Assembly (NCBI GenBank): GCA_900763885.1
Contig: CAAFLY010000028.1
Span: forward strand, 1 to 7,820
DNA: 7,820 bases
Origin: Clostridia bacterium
Lineage (GTDB): Bacteria; Bacillota; Clostridia; Oscillospirales; CAG-272
Reading direction: 5' to 3'
Below, in pieces: positions 6,199 through 7,820 of the stretch (positions within the stretch are counted from its first letter, which is position 1; each line of letters starts with the position of its first letter). A program made the translations under genes and the position numbers. The notes under the pieces are model-generated. The model did not search any database and had not been told where the DNA came from. It worked only from the letters and a program-made list of their open reading frames with translations.

Positions 6199-7590
6199 AT
6201 GAGCAACAGTTTAGCAAGCGTTCACCCGGAGCTTATTTCTGAATGGTCAGAGAAGAATTTACCGCTGACACCGGATAAGATAACCTTCGGTTCAAATAAG
6301 AGAGTGTGGTGGAAAGGTGCTTGCGGACACGAGTGGGAAACGAGCGTCAAAGCTCGCTCAAAGGGCGAGAAATGCCCAATATGCTCAGGAGCAAGAGTAA
6401 TAGAGGGTATCAATGATTTAGCAACATTGAAGCCCCTGTTGGCTCAGGAGTGGTCTGAAAAGAACAAATTAAAGCCAACCGAGGTATCTGTCGCTTCTCA
6501 TAAGAAGATTATTTGGAAATGCAAACACGGACACGAATGGGAAGCAAGCGTTAAAAGCAGAACGATAAACGGTACAGGCTGTCCATACTGCTCACACAAT
6601 AAAGTCCTTGCCGGATTCAATGACCTTGCTTCACAGTATCCCGATATTGCTGCTGAATGGTCTGACAGAAATCTTCCGTTGCTGCCTACAATGGTAACAG
6701 CCTTTGCAAACAGTAAGGCTTGGTGGAAATGCAGAGATTGCGGAAACGAGTGGTACACTCTTATTTCAACCCGTGCCGGTGGGAGTAGATGTCCGTATTG
6801 TAGTGGATATACATTGCTCAAAGGATTTAATGACTTGGCGACTACGCACCCTGACATTGCGGCTGAGTGGTCAGAAAGAAATTATCCCCTAATGCCTGAT
6901 GAGGTAAACGCAAAATCAAGACACAATGTTTGGTGGAAGTGTAAGACCTGTGGCAATGAGTGGAAGTCCGTTATCAATGCTCGTGTAAAAGGAACAGTAT
7001 GCCCGGTTTGTGCGGACAGGACAGTTCTTGCAGGATACAATGATTTAGCCACAACGGACAGGAAACTGCTTGCTGAATGGGATTACGAAAAAAACTCTCT
7101 GCTCCCGACACAAGTGTCAAGAAGGTCGATGAAAAGAGTGTGGTGGAAATGTTCACTGGGACACTCTTGGAAAGCAAAAATCAGCGATAGAACAATTATC
7201 GGAGAAAAATGCACTGTGTGCGAAAAAGAATATCGCTCCGTGTTCCCCGGCTTGGCTGTCGCCTATTACGCCAATCAAAAAGGATTAAAGGTACAGCTCG
7301 GTTCAGATAAACTATTAGGGATACCACTTGAAACCTACATTCCGTCAGAAAAGCTGGCGATAGAATTTACGAACGGCTCAGAACATATGGAGGTTCTCAA
7401 AAGCCATCTATGCAAGCAGCGAAATATAAAACTTGTAAAACTCCCTTTTAAGACAACCGAAACGGAAGCGGAGTATGCCGATAGAGTAAAAGCAGTTTTC
7501 AAAAGCGTACATATCTTTATTTATTCTGATGTCGAAGCAGATGTTTCGGTAATCAGAGCAAAATTCAATGAATGGAGGAAGCGACTGTGA
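6199..7590 (+). CDS. Five-repeat zinc-ribbon protein with endonuclease-like C-terminal domain
   Basis: The 463-aa protein has five tandem units of about 70 residues (about 4-343) of the 'probable zinc-ribbon' type (Pfam DUF4379/PF14311 style, recognised by eye). Each reads roughly NDLAxxxPxIAAEWSxxN, then WWKC, then CPxC. The second cysteine pairs are C59/C62, C128/C131, C198/C201, C268/C271 and C338/C341. The first ligand pairs differ: C42/H44, C108/H112, C178/C181, C248/C251, C318/H322. Residues about 344-463 resemble a small PD-(D/E)XK or Vsr-like nuclease fold (LETYIPSEKLAIEF, then KQRNIKLVKLPF). E378 and E389 occupy likely acidic positions, but the usual IEYDG-like motif reads IEFTNG, so catalysis is doubtful. 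Likely role: nucleic-acid binding or processing in an accessory element (inference). No signal peptide or TM segment. AGA and TTA codons and lower GC suggest transfer. Confidence 0.85.
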   Translation: MSNSLASVHPELISEWSEKNLPLTPDKITFGSNKRVWWKGACGHEWETSVKARSKGEKCPICSGARVIEGINDLATLKPLLAQEWSEKNKLKPTEVSVASHKKIIWKCKHGHEWEASVKSRTINGTGCPYCSHNKVLAGFNDLASQYPDIAAEWSDRNLPLLPTMVTAFANSKAWWKCRDCGNEWYTLISTRAGGSRCPYCSGYTLLKGFNDLATTHPDIAAEWSERNYPLMPDEVNAKSRHNVWWKCKTCGNEWKSVINARVKGTVCPVCADRTVLAGYNDLATTDRKLLAEWDYEKNSLLPTQVSRRSMKRVWWKCSLGHSWKAKISDRTIIGEKCTVCEKEYRSVFPGLAVAYYANQKGLKVQLGSDKLLGIPLETYIPSEKLAIEFTNGSEHMEVLKSHLCKQRNIKLVKLPFKTTETEAEYADRVKAVFKSVHIFIYSDVEADVSVIRAKFNEWRKRL

Positions 7591-7766
7591 GAGAAGAAAA
7601 GTTCCATATCTATCTTAATGATGACGAATACAGCAGAGTGATACAATCACTTATCCGTTTGAAGAACAGCCTGATAGCACAAGGCAGATACACCGACGGA
7701 GTTGACGATGTTCTCTGCAAGGTGCTTTCAGCCAAGAAAAGAAAGGTCAAAATCAAATATTTCTAA
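7587..7766 (+). CDS. Small 59-aa mobile-element-type protein of unknown function
   Basis: GTG 7587 is the chosen start: GGAGGA (7574-7579) lies 7 nt upstream, and GTGA overlaps the stop of the preceding gene, implying coupled translation. An ATG at 7572 in the same frame would add five residues but has no SD and would itself overlap that GGAGGA. The protein reads as a short strand (KFHIYLN, 5-11), an amphipathic helix (about 12-32), a GRYTD turn, a second helix (about 36-49) and a basic tail (KKRKVKIKY, 50-58). Strand-helix-helix recalls ribbon-helix-helix DNA-binding proteins, but the first helix is long, so this is only a suggestion. Similar small proteins occur, from memory, in clostridial conjugative and mobilizable elements as hypothetical proteins. 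No function is assigned. Confidence 0.75.
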   Translation: MREEKFHIYLNDDEYSRVIQSLIRLKNSLIAQGRYTDGVDDVLCKVLSAKKRKVKIKYF

Positions 7767-7770
7767 ACAC

Positions 7771-7814
7771 AAAAAGAGACCGCCTACACGACGTAAGCGG
7801 TCTTTGCTAATTTT
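7771..7814. terminator. Probable bidirectional terminator closing the cassette
   Basis: AGAGACCGC (7775-7783) pairs with GCGGTCTTT (7797-7805), 9 bp including one G-T, around a 13-nt loop in which TAC/GTA can also pair. On the + strand the tail is GCTAATTTT, modest. On the - strand the stem is followed by five T (complement of 7771-7775). It starts within 10 nt of the small gene's stop. Confidence 0.7.
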
Positions 7815-7820
7815 AGAGTA

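Noticed and set aside
6199..7224. Repeats in the zinc-ribbon gene as a CRISPR or DNA-level tandem repeat
   Set aside because: The repetition is at protein level with a ~210-nt period and many synonymous differences; it is coding sequence with zinc-ligand spacing.

Overview
The window looks like a chromosomal segment of a Gram-positive anaerobe of class Clostridia, most likely an Oscillospirales/Oscillospiraceae-type gut bacterium. This is inferred from gene order, protein style and the fairly GC-rich, strongly biased codon use of the first six genes; no 16S or other taxonomic marker is present. All supported genes lie on the + strand.

Positions 1-3711 are a cell-envelope and division cluster: the 3' end of ftsE (ABC ATPase), ftsX (its membrane partner, start overlapping the ftsE stop), a secreted coiled-coil/M23 murein hydrolase, and a membrane-anchored S41 (C-terminal processing) peptidase with a PDZ domain. 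FtsEX normally gates a periplasmic or extracytoplasmic peptidoglycan hydrolase through a coiled coil; the M23 protein next door is the obvious partner. The S41 protease may control turnover of envelope proteins, including that hydrolase (inference). A strong 16-bp hairpin lies between the M23 and S41 genes, exactly where the S41 start codon is ambiguous.

Positions 3712-5927 hold two information-processing genes, greA (transcript cleavage factor) and lysS (class II lysyl-tRNA synthetase), each with a good Shine-Dalgarno sequence.

After lysS the character changes. Positions 5928-6198 are a non-coding, AT-richer junction with an exact tandem 11-bp repeat, a third partial copy of it, a clear intrinsic terminator and a promoter for what follows. 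Positions 6199-7766 are a two-gene cassette: a 463-aa protein with five ~70-residue zinc-ribbon repeats plus a diverged endonuclease-like C-terminal domain, and a 59-aa protein whose GTG start overlaps the first gene's stop. A terminator that should work in both directions closes the cassette. The lower GC content and use of AGA and TTA codons suggest it was acquired horizontally and inserted downstream of lysS. No integrase, transposase, CRISPR array, tRNA or rRNA is visible. This cassette is the best candidate in the window for an uncharacterised system, but its function cannot be read from sequence alone.
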